Below, piece by piece: positions 37,099-47,520 of a DNA stretch of 64,000 nt (positions within the stretch are counted from its first letter, which is position 1; each line of letters starts with the position of its first letter). The notes under the pieces are model-generated. The model saw nothing but the letters and a program-made list of their open reading frames with translations. It did no database searches and was not told the DNA's origin. The position numbers and the translations under genes are program-made. The DNA is taken from assembly GCA_964036045.1 (NCBI GenBank), contig OZ038385.1, positions 21,108,720 through 21,172,719 on the forward strand. The letters run 5' to 3'. The stretch is from Eutreptiella sp. 'Long Island Sound 2002' (Eukaryota; Euglenozoa; Euglenophyceae; Eutreptiales; Eutreptiaceae).

Positions 37099-39669
37099 CT
37101 CAAAGAATCGATGGAACAAACCTAAAAATGCGCCCCTTAGCCAGCCGTGCGACAAAACCACACGCAACGCAAGAAAAGGGAGAAAAGCAAACACGAGCAT
37201 TGCACACAAATGCTTTGCGCAATCTATCAAACGGTCGTGTATCGCGTATTTTCTCGTACTTTCGTCTCTGCACTGCACATTCATCTTCAGCTGATAACAA
37301 TACTTAACATGAAAGGCTTTGTGTTTATGTAGTTGTCATCGAAACTTTGCAAAGCGCAAAGAAACACTTTTTTCCCCTCTCCTGAAGAATAGAACCCAAA
37401 GCAATCTAGCCCGAAGGAAACCTAAATCTGTTCCGCAAGACATTCTCTCAAGGCCTCGGAACGCTTCACTCGGGTCGCATTTGGTCGGAAGTATTAGAAC
37501 AGACGAAAAAGCGCACCGTTCCAAACGTTGCAACCAATAAGGACCGGATTCACAATAAATTGTTTTTGTTGCTATGTTAAATGAGATGCTTTATTCCCTT
37601 CGATTTCCTTATTGACAAGTAAAATGAGGAGTTTGGTGCCACGTTTGCATCGTTCCTTGATCGGACTTCATCGGAAACCTAGAGATGATGTAATGAAAAA
37701 TTCTAGTGTTCGCGGCGTTGAGAGCAAAAAAAAATGACAAATGAAAGGGCGGTGCAAGCACTTGTTTTACGTTATGATAAATGGATCCCATTTCTACTAC
37801 AACTGTGTGATATCAATGCATCTGAAATACGAAAACAACCGCGCACCCGTTAACCCCTAATAACTACAAAGTTGATGCTAACCAACCTGTTCATGTTTTC
37901 GAAAGGAGATTGGAGATGGATCACCATTGATATCGGTGACTCTTGCTGAGTCACCCTAGATGAAGTCGACTAATTTTCGGTGTCTTATCACACGAGAAAA
38001 AAACGTACACGACATTCGTTCAACTTGGATGAATTGTTGGTGTTGCGCCGTGAGTTTCATGGGAATCCAAGTACAAGTGTCAAAATCAACATAGTCGACA
38101 TGCAACGATCTCGTGCCTTCTAAGAAAACGCCTTTGAATGTTGCGACGGGTTTTACGCACCAGCGTTGGACTGCGTTGTCTCATTTGTGTGCAAGTTTGT
38201 TCAGGTTTCTGTGCAAATTGAGAAATTCGCTTGGGTTTGTGTTCGAAAAAAAGAGAGCGTCACCAAATGCACAGCCACGACGAGGAGCTGAGAGCATGCA
38301 CGGGCCTTCAATTTTCTCCCCTCCGGGAAATGACGAAGTGGCAGCCGGAAGATCGCCGGTGGAAGCGAAAAGGCAAAGATGAATCCGAGATCTTCGTCCA
38401 GGCATTGTGATCTGACTGGGGCATATCGAATGTGCGACTTGGGACCACCTGCCCAAAACGCTACAGCCCCGGCCGTTGTGCACAACGACCATGTGGTTTT
38501 GAGACCAACTACCCAACCCCCAACCTGATTTGAGACGGGCATGGGTGCATTGTTGACCGTGGATTTTACAAAATGCTGAATGGTACCATGTGTCCCAGTT
38601 TGAAAAGCATTCCTCTTCATTCTTCTTCCGGCTCCCAACCTCTCGTTGTTTATGAACAAGCATTCTGTATCACAATTTATTGCACCTTTCTTGGTGCAAG
38701 TTTGCCATTGACGAGACCGTCCCGCTGGTGTACCTCAAATTTGTGCCTCCCATAGTGCCCCAACGACCAAAATAGGTTTTGCGCGAATACGCAAAACATC
38801 GGAGACACGAGATTCTATCGACCTCGTTAGGCCAAGCCAACAATTGCAATTATTCATAAAGCATGAGATTAATGATAGGATTGAAGACACGAAATCTCCG
38901 TTTCCGGGAAGTTTGGGCTCTTTGATGCGCTCTCGTGTTAGTCGCAATCCTCTAAGGGTGGCACGATGGGGTTTTTTCCTTGTATTGCTCCTACCGTTGA
39001 TCATGTATGCCACCCTACCTCCGAAGTGTTTGGAAACTCTCCCGTGATGCAGCATCCATCATCCAAGAATTGATTATCAATATTTCGTGCAAACCGCTGC
39101 AACCGTTTTTCATGTGTTTGGGGTACACTTCGCTGCCTTGAACATGCAATCCAAGTGTATTATCGTTGTGGGCAAGTGGTGTTGCTCGAAGGCGAACAAA
39201 GTTAGCCGTGGGTTGGGCTCGCTCGGCACCAGGAGGCTCATGTAATTGTTGGCTTCTGCTCTAGCCGTAGAGGATATTTGCGTGGACTCTTGTTACGCGA
39301 GGGGACACAGCAGAAGTGTGTACTACGTTGTAATGTAATTGCCCTCATCCGCGTGGGTTTTGCTTGCCGTGCCCTCTTGGAAAGTGTAGGGTCAGCGGGG
39401 TGCCTATCCTTTTCTTATTTAAATGTCACAAGTGTAGTGCGTAGGATTGCCTTGTGTCACGTGCCTTGCACAATGCCTTGCACCCCTTCCCTTGACTTTG
39501 CACTCATCACATGGGCGGCCTGCCATGCATGCGGCTCATGTTGTTCGTTTCCTGTAGTTTTGCACGCCCATTTCATCAACGGGCCATGGTGATACTTTTG
39601 GAGACATGTGAGTGAAAATCGTGAAGCTAAAACCCTTGAAGTCCACAACGAAAAGACGGATTTTGCACC
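37099..39669. other. Region upstream of the GCN20-like gene, no assigned gene
   Basis: Rich in CpG compared with the rest of the non-coding window. It must contain the GCN20-like promoter. One short ORF at 38923-39047 (MRSRVSRNPLRVARW then a hydrophobic stretch, 41 codons) looks like a signal anchor and could be a first exon, but has no other support. Confidence 0.4.
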
Positions 39670-39836
39670 TAAAAGGGGGTTAATAGCCCGTTTTCTTTTG
39701 GCAGAAAAACGGGTTAACCTGTCCACAGTTTTGGCAGGGGGTTAACCCGTTTTACTGGTAGTAAAACGGGCTATTAACCCGTTTTTTGGGGCTTGGTAAC
39801 CCGTTTTACTGCCGAAAAAACGGGTTAACACAGAGT
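39670..39836. repeat. Hairpin cluster 1 (CCCGTTTT / AAAACGGG)
   Basis: Several inverted repeats share the arm TAACCCGTTTT. One has a perfect 10-11-bp stem, CCCGTTTTACT with loop GGT; another pairs AACCCGTTTT with AAAACGGGTT around a short loop. A related cluster lies at 40491-40603. Confidence 0.85.
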
Positions 39837-39856
39837 GGGACTATGAGGAGCGCCCG

Positions 39857-40198
39857 TTGACGCAAATGTCCTTGAAACGGGGTTTGGATGAGGCTCGCGA
39901 AGAGTATAGGAATGCGGCCTGGGCTGCCCCTCCCACACCAGCTAATGCGCCCATTTCGCAAGATTCGTCGGATGCACCAATGCCCTTCCCAAAGATGCGG
40001 CGGCCCAAATACCTACCTAGGCATGTGGCTTCTGAGTTCATTTGCGAAAAGTGCTCCCATGAGATCAATGTGTGGCGGCCTTTGCGAGGGAAGCACCGTG
40101 TATGTTGTGTGATGTGCAATGCTCCCTACCACAAATCTTGCATGGGTGAGGGTGCCAAGGATGGTAGCATACACGGCCCTTGTTGCCCAAGTGAGTAA
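39857..40198 (+). CDS. Small Cys-rich (PHD-like zinc finger) ORF between two hairpin clusters
   Basis: 113 codons from Met at 39857. The C-terminal half has a probable zinc-binding pattern: FICEKCSHEI, then CCVMCNAPYHKSCMG, then GPCCP (Cys pairs with a His between). The coding frame ends six bases into GTGAGT, a consensus 5' splice site at 40191, so this may be one exon of a longer gene. PHD/RING-type fingers bind histone tails or act in ubiquitin ligases, but the match is too short to choose. Confidence 0.45.
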   Translation: MTQMSLKRGLDEAREEYRNAAWAAPPTPANAPISQDSSDAPMPFPKMRRPKYLPRHVASEFICEKCSHEINVWRPLRGKHRVCCVMCNAPYHKSCMGEGAKDGSIHGPCCPSE

Positions 40199-40490
40199 TG
40201 ATAATATATTGTTCAGATTCGGATTCACCCTCTCTCATGTTTCTCCTTCTCTTTTGTGCACTCGGATTCGGAGGACAAATGCAACAAAACTAACTTTATC
40301 AGTATATATAAATGCTAATCAAAGGTGACTTGTCGAAACTATCCTGTATAGTGTATGTACAGTGGAGGCTTTTTTCCCATGCCGGCGGCAAAGTTTTTAC
40401 TCATGTCATCCAATATTTCACTTCTTCCGCTTTGCTTTTGCTCTGCCTCTTGCAATGTGTCAAGGGAAACTACTACCTTAACGTCGGTCT

Positions 40491-40603
40491 GGTTAACCCG
40501 TTTTTCTACCAAAAAAAAAACGGGCTACAATAACCCCCTTTTAAAAAAAAACGGGCTATTAACCCGTTTTACCGGCAGTAAAACGGGTAATAGCCCGTTT
40601 TAC
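40491..40603. repeat. Hairpin cluster 2 (CCCGTTTT / AAAACGGG)
   Basis: The same arm sequence as cluster 1, including AACCCGTTTTAC CGGCA GTAAAACGGGT and a second CCCGTTTT arm. Together the clusters bracket the PHD-like ORF. Confidence 0.85.
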
Positions 40604-41227
40604 ATATAGAAAGTGGCCATATCTCGACACCAGCGGGTCTGAATGTGTACTTGTGTTCAATTTTGCATAACGATCAAAATCGCGGGTTCAGATGTGTGAC
40701 TCAAAATCAACAAAATTGTGAAAGATTTATGGAATTCACAAATCTAGCGGCCGCGCGTACATTGACGACGCCAAAGCTTTGTAGGGCGATGCACCTTCGT
40801 GCATTTCATCGTGTTGGGGAATTCGCTTCCGCCCGTATTTGTATCCGCGAGCAACTTGCCGCACCTTGTGGCGCCTTTAGTGCTCGTGTGGAGGCTAGCT
40901 TGTTATTATCATTTTATAGTATGGGTTACCTCAAGCAATACGCGCCGCACGCCTCGTCAATTTTAGTGTCATCGTTTAGGGCTTAGGCTGCGGAGATTAC
41001 CCGTGGGCATGGTTGTGGTTGCCGCTTCACAAGCATACGCGCTTGCGTGCGTGAACTAACAAAGTGAACATTTTTGGTACAACATGGTATACGATATAAC
41101 ACAGTTCCACGTTGTGGAACACTATTGAGCCTTCTTGCTCGTTGCCTGTGGCACTGCCTTTGACGCACACATCCACGATATCATCGATTTTAGGGTGCAA
41201 CATGGCTCATTAGCAAGTTTCATTCTC
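40604..41227. other. Upstream region of the plastid-targeted protein gene
   Basis: No recognised gene. A 113-codon ORF at 40645-40986 has no recognisable features and may be chance. Confidence 0.4.
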
Positions 41228-42880
41228 ATGGGTATGGCTTCTCGTGTCTTGTGCCACCAAGTAGTGAGTGCAGCACGCCACAAGAGATTTGTGCTCTTTG
41301 TTGCATCGGTGGTGTTTTGCACGGCGGTTTTCTTTGCGTTATCGCGTCCAGTCGCCTCCTTTCCCACGGAGTTCTTCGTCGGCCATTCACATCCTACGAC
41401 TCTTTTGCGGTTGCCCCCGTTTGGCGCCGGGTTGCGTGCTTCAGAGTTCGTTCCCCGTGCTAAACGCCGGCGGCAATCCGACCATGCCGGGACGTCGCGG
41501 TTGCTCCGTGATGGACCTTTCGGGCCACCGCTTGATGCTCGTCGTCGCTGTTGGCGTGCATCGGGCGCTAGGAGGCCCACAAGCATGTCCATATGCGACA
41601 CGACCGATGGCAGTGTGGTTTTCGTTTTTTGGCATTGGCACACTCTTGTGCGCCCCCTTTCCGTCGTGGCGCCTTTGATGATGTTGGCCCTGGCACAATG
41701 GCCGTTGCGGCGGCGAAGAGCTCAGCACCGGCACAGCTCGCCGACAGCTTTGCATCAGCCGTTGTTGGCAGCGTTGCGCTCGAGGCCTTGCACGCATGGG
41801 CATCGCTGCACCGGGCCTTCATGCTACGTGCTCATGGCGAGCAATGGTCCGCTGAGCGGGCCGGAGGGTGCCGACAACCAGCGCTCTGCGCAGGCCTCCG
41901 GCCCTGGCCTAGCCTCCGCCGCCAACGCTGCGGCAGACCTTGTGTCATCCGTGAAGGATGCCGTGGAGGGCACGTTTGCAAAGGTCTTCCCGCCCAAGGG
42001 CCCAGCAGAGCGGCCGGGGCGGGGGTCTGCGGTTGACGCGCCGGAGGAGCTCAGCGAAGAGGCCATACAGAGGGTGGCCGACAACGTGCGGGAATTCGGT
42101 GCGGCACTAGCGGATGTGATCGAGGAAGAGGTGGCGTTGAAGATCGGCGCGGACCCCAATCGGTTGAGACGCGAGCGGCAAGACTTGCGGGAGCGCCTCG
42201 AGGCGGATTTGCAGACGCTGGCGTCGGGTGCCCTGGGCCCGCAAAAGGTGTTGGCGGGTGTGAATGGCTTAGTTGCGTCTGAAATGCGCAAAGTGATTGG
42301 GAAGGAGTATGAATTCGGTGATTTGAGTCGCGAGGTGGAGAGTCGCGTGCTCAAGGTCTTGACGGGGGCCGATGTCACTGGGGCTCTCGCCGGCGCTGCT
42401 CAGCCTGTGGGCCCTCTGCCTGCAGACGAGCGCCTGTCGCTGCGACAAGCGGCGCAGCGGGTGATTGCATTGCGAGTGAGACAGGGCACGCAGTTGGTGA
42501 ACGTTGCAGTCCGTGGCGCCCCGACAAGAGCGCGCCAGGGCGTGCGTATGGTGCAGGGGCTGTGGGGCTGGGGTTTGGGGACAGTCGGGAATGCAGTCGG
42601 GCCCAAAGACAAAGGCACGGAACTGCAGCTGGGGTATGCGCTGGGGAGGCGGGTGGGCGTGGCCCTGGGGATCCTGCTGCTCCGAGGGTGGGTTTTTGTT
42701 GTGGGGGTGCTGACCGGGGTGTTCCTGGGGCTGCCCATGGGGCTTTGGAAAGTGATCTCGAAGGGGAAGGTGGGAAAGGGCATGGGGTCGAAGGGCGAGG
42801 ACCAGGATATGCCGTTCCGGGAGCTTGAGGACCTGCTCCTGATCTGGGAGGACTGGGCTGCCCTGGAGCCCGAGCCCTGA
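41228..42880 (+). CDS. Predicted plastid-targeted membrane protein of unknown function
   Basis: 550 codons from the Met at 41228 (an in-frame Met follows at 41234). The N-terminus has a basic start and a hydrophobic helix (VLFVASVVFCTAVFFAL), ending SRPVAS|FPTEF with Phe45 after the predicted cleavage. That is the pattern of bipartite plastid leaders in algae with red complex plastids. An Arg-rich transit-like stretch follows. From about residue 200 the protein is Ala/Glu/Arg-rich and helical, with a strong hydrophobic segment near residues 476-508 (ILLLRGWVFVVGVLTGVFLG) and an acidic C-terminus. I recognise no family. Between 41600 and 41850 another frame (codons from 41593) looks more protein-like, so the true model may contain a small intron or the sequence an indel. 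Confidence 0.65.
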   Translation: MGMASRVLCHQVVSAARHKRFVLFVASVVFCTAVFFALSRPVASFPTEFFVGHSHPTTLLRLPPFGAGLRASEFVPRAKRRRQSDHAGTSRLLRDGPFGPPLDARRRCWRASGARRPTSMSICDTTDGSVVFVFWHWHTLVRPLSVVAPLMMLALAQWPLRRRRAQHRHSSPTALHQPLLAALRSRPCTHGHRCTGPSCYVLMASNGPLSGPEGADNQRSAQASGPGLASAANAAADLVSSVKDAVEGTFAKVFPPKGPAERPGRGSAVDAPEELSEEAIQRVADNVREFGAALADVIEEEVALKIGADPNRLRRERQDLRERLEADLQTLASGALGPQKVLAGVNGLVASEMRKVIGKEYEFGDLSREVESRVLKVLTGADVTGALAGAAQPVGPLPADERLSLRQAAQRVIALRVRQGTQLVNVAVRGAPTRARQGVRMVQGLWGWGLGTVGNAVGPKDKGTELQLGYALGRRVGVALGILLLRGWVFVVGVLTGVFLGLPMGLWKVISKGKVGKGMGSKGEDQDMPFRELEDLLLIWEDWAALEPEP

Positions 42881-44100
42881 CCAAAGCCACAGACCCTCTC
42901 ACTTACTTACTCACATCGGTATCACTCCCCACAGCCTCTGTAATCGTGCAGTGCTGTAGCTTCTTGTGGATGTGAGCAACGGTCGGGCCCCTCACCCCCA
43001 GCAGGTGCCACTCGAATGGGTCACCAGGCCCCTCCCTTCAAGGCGTCGATCGAACCCGGAATGCCAGATTCTCAGCTTCCTTTTTCGCTTTCTCAAAATA
43101 CAGTTTTCTTGGTTTCTTTGTTTTGCGGTCTCTTAAGTTCTTCTACAACAGTCGTAGGCTCCCACATGTCTAGCTCCCTCTACCGGTGTCAGAGTTCTCC
43201 CTGGACTCTGGCTTGCACATAGTGCAGGGTGAAGGGGATAAACCATTCCTCAGGTCTGAGGATAGCAGAACCAACGTGGGCATCTTGTGGCCAAAAATCT
43301 TGTGCCTTTGCATGGGCGCACACAGACTAGGAACAGCACATTCCATGACTGTGGGCCAATCGTGAAACCTGGCTCAGTCACCAGGGGTTTGCATCCTCGG
43401 AGTCGCATTAAGTTGCGAGTAACTTTGGTTATGTGTCACCGTGGTGGGGGGCCACCATGGACACCATGCAGGCAGGTGACCTCCACATAGGGGGACAGAT
43501 CGGATTGCTACATGGCAGACACAGTAGTGTCCATGGCTGTCACCCCACATCCAATTTCAACCAGAGGAAACCACTCTGCACCCCAATGAGGGAGCCACAG
43601 AGTTGCAGCACTGCGTTCTGATGTTGTCTATCACCAGTGCAAACAGTTGTTGAACTACGGTCCAATCATTAGATTGCACAATAATTGTGCGGGGTGCATG
43701 ATGACCACACACAACATGTCATTTGGGTGCATAGTAATTGGCAAGGGTGCTCGACTTCCGCTCGCTCCAACAACCTGCCACCGTGATGGGTTGTCCAAAC
43801 AGATGTCGACATTGTAGTTTGCCCATGATCAGGTCGTAGGGGTTCATGGAGGAGATGAACTGATCCACTGCCTGTTTGTTGTGCATGGCCTCAGTAGAGT
43901 CGACGTTGGAGCGCCGGGAAGAAGTTATGGGCAAAACAGTTTGCGGTTACTGCACCCTTACGTAGTACCAACACCCCACTACATGCGGATGTCAGCCTGT
44001 GTTGACGCTTTGCTATGGGGCCCGGACCTAAGGGGGCAAACTGTGTGCTGTGCGCACGCTGTTCGAAAAGTCGGCTGTTTCCACCACCGGTAGCCAGTTT
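42881..44100. other. No recognised gene
   Basis: TG/CA-rich sequence. On the minus strand, 43934-43719 keeps a frame that ends in a stop after ...LANYYAPK and has a faint transposase-like look (VDQFISSMNPYD), but no family motif. Confidence 0.35.
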
Positions 44101-44152
44101 TTGGGCTGTATGGTTGGCATGGGCACCCACATAGCATTGTTGCAGTGTACCA

Positions 44153-44356
44153 TTGCCATTGTGCATGGTTGTAGCATCACCCCCCCCTCCCCTGCTTGTA
44201 TGTACCATTTGGACAGAGGAACCGGCCCCCGAGGTTGATGACGAAGAGGACTATACCTATCTCTGCCAAGTTTGTGGCAAAAGGGACACCTCCGAATGCT
44301 CCACATGCAGTATATGTTTTTGGACAGAAATCATTCTGAGAACACGTGACATTTGA
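44153..44356 (+). CDS. Short Cys-rich ORF with acidic linker, probable exon or gene remnant
   Basis: It reads IWTEEPAPEVDDEEDY, then CQVCGKRDTSECSTCSICF. The layout (W-T-x-E, acidic linker, two Cys pairs) resembles the ORF at 49500-49718. A further Cys-rich stretch (CGFQRCSWDKHCINW) follows at about 44395 in another frame, as if it were a second exon. Function unknown. Confidence 0.35.
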   Translation: MPLCMVVASPPPPLLVCTIWTEEPAPEVDDEEDYTYLCQVCGKRDTSECSTCSICFWTEIILRTRDI

Positions 44357-45066
44357 ATTTCACAATTTTGAATTGATCACGCACGCTTCTGCAGGTGTGT
44401 GGTTTTCAGAGGTGTTCCTGGGATAAACACTGTATTAATTGGCGCTGTGTGTGTGGGTCCATTGTGTTCCATTATCTTGGACACAACCCTTGTGTAGTAT
44501 ACCTGTTGTTGTTGCACTATGAACGCTGCTGGCTGATGAGCACCACTGTGATCCTTGGGTGCTGTCCTGGGGTACCTTGCGGGTGTCTTATGAGAGGCCG
44601 TCCTATGTACCCTGCCCTACCCTGCGCATGCACTCAAAAGTGTATTTCACGTTCTAGGGCAGTGCTGCCCTGCCCAACTACAAACAAAGATAGCATCATT
44701 GCATGGCAAGGGTGGGTATTGATGTGGAAGGTGCTACTGGCGTGAGTGGATCACAAAGCGGCATGGTCCAGTGGCCACTGACTCCGCGGCTACCACTCGC
44801 TTTCAAAACCCCATGCTATGGCCCAGAGGGGGTTGGTCTCTGAGCGATTTTGGGACTCTAAGAGATGCCACGTGAGCCCAGGCCTTTAAATGATGGGACC
44901 AGGCCTTCAAATGGTGAGAAACAGCCAGGTGAAGTGCCTGCTTGCTGCTTTGTACTGCCCCCGTCTCTTTCTGAGGGTCTGTTCTTGTCTGTGGTTTGGC
45001 ATGTCTCGTACCCACCTGCCCAGCCATTGCACTGTCGAGCTGCCCCGGGCCGACCCCGTATCACGT

Positions 45067-46380
45067 ATGCCCACCCTCCTCGTCGCCGGGGTCATCGCGC
45101 TGGGGCTCGTGGGAACTCTGCTCATCCCCATGAGTCCCACCAGCACCGCATTGTTTGTCCCCACCACAACCCGCACCGCGGCTCTCAGCACCGCCCAAGC
45201 GGCGGCCTGGCGAGCCCGTGCGCTACCGGTGGCGAGCGGAGCGGTGCAGCACGCACCGCAGGCCGCACGCGCACACGCGTCCCCTGATGCCGCCCCTGCC
45301 CTCCCTCCGACGCTCTCCCGCGCCCCATCCAATGCGGTGGCCGCCGCCCTCGTGACCCTGGGTGCCTTCGTCCTGGGAGCAGCACTGGGGCGCCGCTTTG
45401 CGGCCACGGAGGTCGCGTTGCTGCCAGTGTCCGGGGAGAGAGGGGCCCTTCCCGAGGGCCCGGCCATGGGGCGGCGTGGCAGTCTGGGAACGCTGGTGGC
45501 GGGCGTGGCCATGGCGCAGGGCCTGGGATCGGCTGGTCCGGCCCATGCCAAGAAGATCAGCCTCGACGAGTACTCCAAGTCCCCTGAGTTTCCCTGGCGT
45601 GGGCAGCCCCACGAGGGCCTACTCTACTACGACTTGAAGCCGGGCAGTGGGGCCCCGCTGAAGCCGGGGCAGGCGACCAAACTGGAGGTGAACTTTGACT
45701 GCAAGTACAAGAGCATCATCGCGGTGTCCTCCCGGTCCGCGGTGACTCTGGCGCAGAACCGGACCCTCGAGAAGCCCCTCGTCTTCAAGTACGGCAAGCT
45801 GCCCGTGATGTACACCGTCCCGGAGCCCACCACCGAAGTTGTAGGGACGGGCATCCTCGTGGACCGCGACCCCATTGTGGACGGGCTCTTCGTTGTGCAG
45901 TTGGATTTGAACTCGCCAGCGCGGGAGACCGAACTGAAAGTTAACGACAAAGTTCTGACAGTGAATGGTGAAGACGTGGACAACCTCGGCAAAGAGAAGG
46001 TCCGCAAGCTGCTGGCAGGGGGCCCTGATGGGACGTTGGTCGACCTGAAGGTTCAGCGATTCGTCCGAGGGGGTGGCTTTGAGACCATCGATGTGCAGGT
46101 GAAGCAGCAGACTTATCAGCGCGTCATTGTGCAGCGCCGCAAGGAGGACTTTGCGAAGCTGGAGGGAGGGGGAGGGGGTGGAATGTTCAGTGGAGAGGAT
46201 CTGGCGCCGCCACCCAATGCCCTCTTTGTGCCCGAGCTGCTTGCCGGCATGAAGAAGGGGGGGGTGCGGCGCATCATCGTGCCTCCAGAACTTGGCTACG
46301 GTCCCGACGGCAAGAATGAGATCCCACCGGGGAAGGAATTCTACTTGGAAGTGGAGATCATCAACGCTGAAGCCCAGTAG
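45067..46380 (+). CDS. Thylakoid-lumen FKBP-type prolyl isomerase with an internal PDZ domain
   Basis: 437 codons from the Met at 45067. FKBPs catalyse cis-trans isomerisation of peptidyl-prolyl bonds, and lumen members help assemble photosynthetic complexes. Residues 1-28 form a signal peptide (MPTLLVAGVIALGLVGTLLI) ending TSTALFVP. A transit-like region follows, then a twin-arginine lumen signal (MGRRGSLG at 134, hydrophobic core, cleavage after AHA at 161). The FKBP fold begins near 170 (GLLYYDLKPGSGAPLKPGQ) and ends with ELLAGMKKGGVRRIIVPPEL, GYGPDG and IPPGKEFYLEVEI. Between these halves sits a PDZ-like domain (LFVVQLDLNSPARETELKV, DKVLTVNGEDVDNL). Upstream in-frame Mets at 44890 and 45001 exist, but 45067 puts the hydrophobic core at the N-terminus. 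No introns are needed. Confidence 0.9.
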   Translation: MPTLLVAGVIALGLVGTLLIPMSPTSTALFVPTTTRTAALSTAQAAAWRARALPVASGAVQHAPQAARAHASPDAAPALPPTLSRAPSNAVAAALVTLGAFVLGAALGRRFAATEVALLPVSGERGALPEGPAMGRRGSLGTLVAGVAMAQGLGSAGPAHAKKISLDEYSKSPEFPWRGQPHEGLLYYDLKPGSGAPLKPGQATKLEVNFDCKYKSIIAVSSRSAVTLAQNRTLEKPLVFKYGKLPVMYTVPEPTTEVVGTGILVDRDPIVDGLFVVQLDLNSPARETELKVNDKVLTVNGEDVDNLGKEKVRKLLAGGPDGTLVDLKVQRFVRGGGFETIDVQVKQQTYQRVIVQRRKEDFAKLEGGGGGGMFSGEDLAPPPNALFVPELLAGMKKGGVRRIIVPPELGYGPDGKNEIPPGKEFYLEVEIINAEAQ

Positions 46381-46670
46381 AGGGCGGGTCAGAGCGCCAT
46401 GGGGACTCTGGAAGCGGGGACTCGGGTGGGGTTGTTCTCAGCTCAAGTCCTGTTTATATAGGTGGCGAATCGTCCGACGCTTTCGGCCGCTTGCTGTGTC
46501 GCGTGGCCGTTTTGAATAGTGAGTGTTCATCACGCAATTTTAATTTCAGTTCAGGATCACCCCCCTCTCGCCACACCGGGAGCGGGGCTCTACCTTTACT
46601 TTATCTAGTCCTGTCGGGGCGCAAATGTTGAGCTTGTACATTCAAAGCTGGACAATGGATCGGTGTCCAT
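46381..46670 (+). other. 3' flank of the FKBP gene
   Basis: No AATAAA was found close to the stop. TTTATATAG at about 46450 is the only AT-rich spot. Confidence 0.3.
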
Positions 46671-47327
46671 ATGTCCCATAAAGGTGACGGTACGATGTCG
46701 AGACGCCTGGGCACGCAGTGCGCGCGTGGTGCACAAGCAGTGCCCACACAGCGCAGCGTGTTTGTACTGCGAGAACTGCTGGGACCTGATTTCAAGCCTC
46801 ACTCTGCTCCGGGTCTCAACCAGTATCGTGGGTCATTGGCAAATGTGGAAGCCTCTGGAGAAGATGACGAGTACGATGCATTGTGGCCTCGTGCCTGTTT
46901 TTTTGTGCTCTCAGGAGGTCGTAGTGTCTATGGGTATGCAATGCGGGTTCCGGGAGCAAATGTGCACGCAGTACGCACGCAGTGCACAGTTGTCCCCAAC
47001 AACATGAATGGCCATGCATATACTGATGGCAGTGGTAAGATGCCACGCAAGGGGTGGTGCAGGAAGCAGCATTCTGAAGCAACCCATGATGACGCCGAGG
47101 TGTCACCCCGTTGTGCATTATGTTCCTGCACAGGGTTTCCTGGGTTGTTGGTCGCTTCTGCATGTAAATCGTGCTTGTATCGCGTTTCACCACTGAGCTG
47201 CGTTGTGGCAGACATGTTCCTGTATGCATGGGCAGACTGCACTCACACGTTGTGCTGTGCCTGTGCTTCAGGACAACGACTCATCATCTCACCAGCCGTC
47301 TGTTATTGCATCATTGTTGTACTTTAA
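46671..47327 (+). CDS. Hypothetical ORF of 218 codons with Cys pairs
   Basis: An open frame with no recognised domain. The middle reads NGHAYTDGSGKMPRKGW; TDGSG is the usual first motif of RNase H folds, but no further catalytic residues follow. The C-terminal third has acidic HDDAEV followed by CALCSC and CKSCL, loosely like the small Cys-rich ORFs at 44153 and 49500. It could be a remnant or an exon set. Confidence 0.3.
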   Translation: MSHKGDGTMSRRLGTQCARGAQAVPTQRSVFVLRELLGPDFKPHSAPGLNQYRGSLANVEASGEDDEYDALWPRACFFVLSGGRSVYGYAMRVPGANVHAVRTQCTVVPNNMNGHAYTDGSGKMPRKGWCRKQHSEATHDDAEVSPRCALCSCTGFPGLLVASACKSCLYRVSPLSCVVADMFLYAWADCTHTLCCACASGQRLIISPAVCYCIIVVL

Positions 47328-47384
47328 CTTTGCGTTTGCCGTGCCATAATAAGCCGGTCGGCGCGGTCGTCTAGCGTGCTGCGA

Positions 47385-47520
47385 TGATTTGAAAAAAAGA
47401 TACTGGTGCGGTCATTTAGTCTTTTTGGATTTTTTTTTGGAATTGTTTTTGTGTTGGGAATTTTTTGGGAAATTTTTTCGTCGTTTTTTTATGAAATTTT
47501 TTTGAAAAATTTTCTTTCCG
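47385..47520. repeat. T-rich low-complexity stretch
   Basis: Runs of T broken by GGA/GAA over about 130 bases. Confidence 0.8.

Noticed and set aside
38113-38382. 89-codon plus-strand ORF MPSKKTPLNVATGF...
   Set aside because: No recognisable domain, targeting signal or splice context beyond an open frame.
43719-43934. Transposase fragment on the minus strand
   Set aside because: Only a vague likeness (VDQFISSMNPYD); no catalytic DDE residues or Zn motif visible.
46980-47040. RNase H call for TDGSG in the 46671-47327 ORF
   Set aside because: Only the first motif is present; the other acidic residues and His motif are absent.
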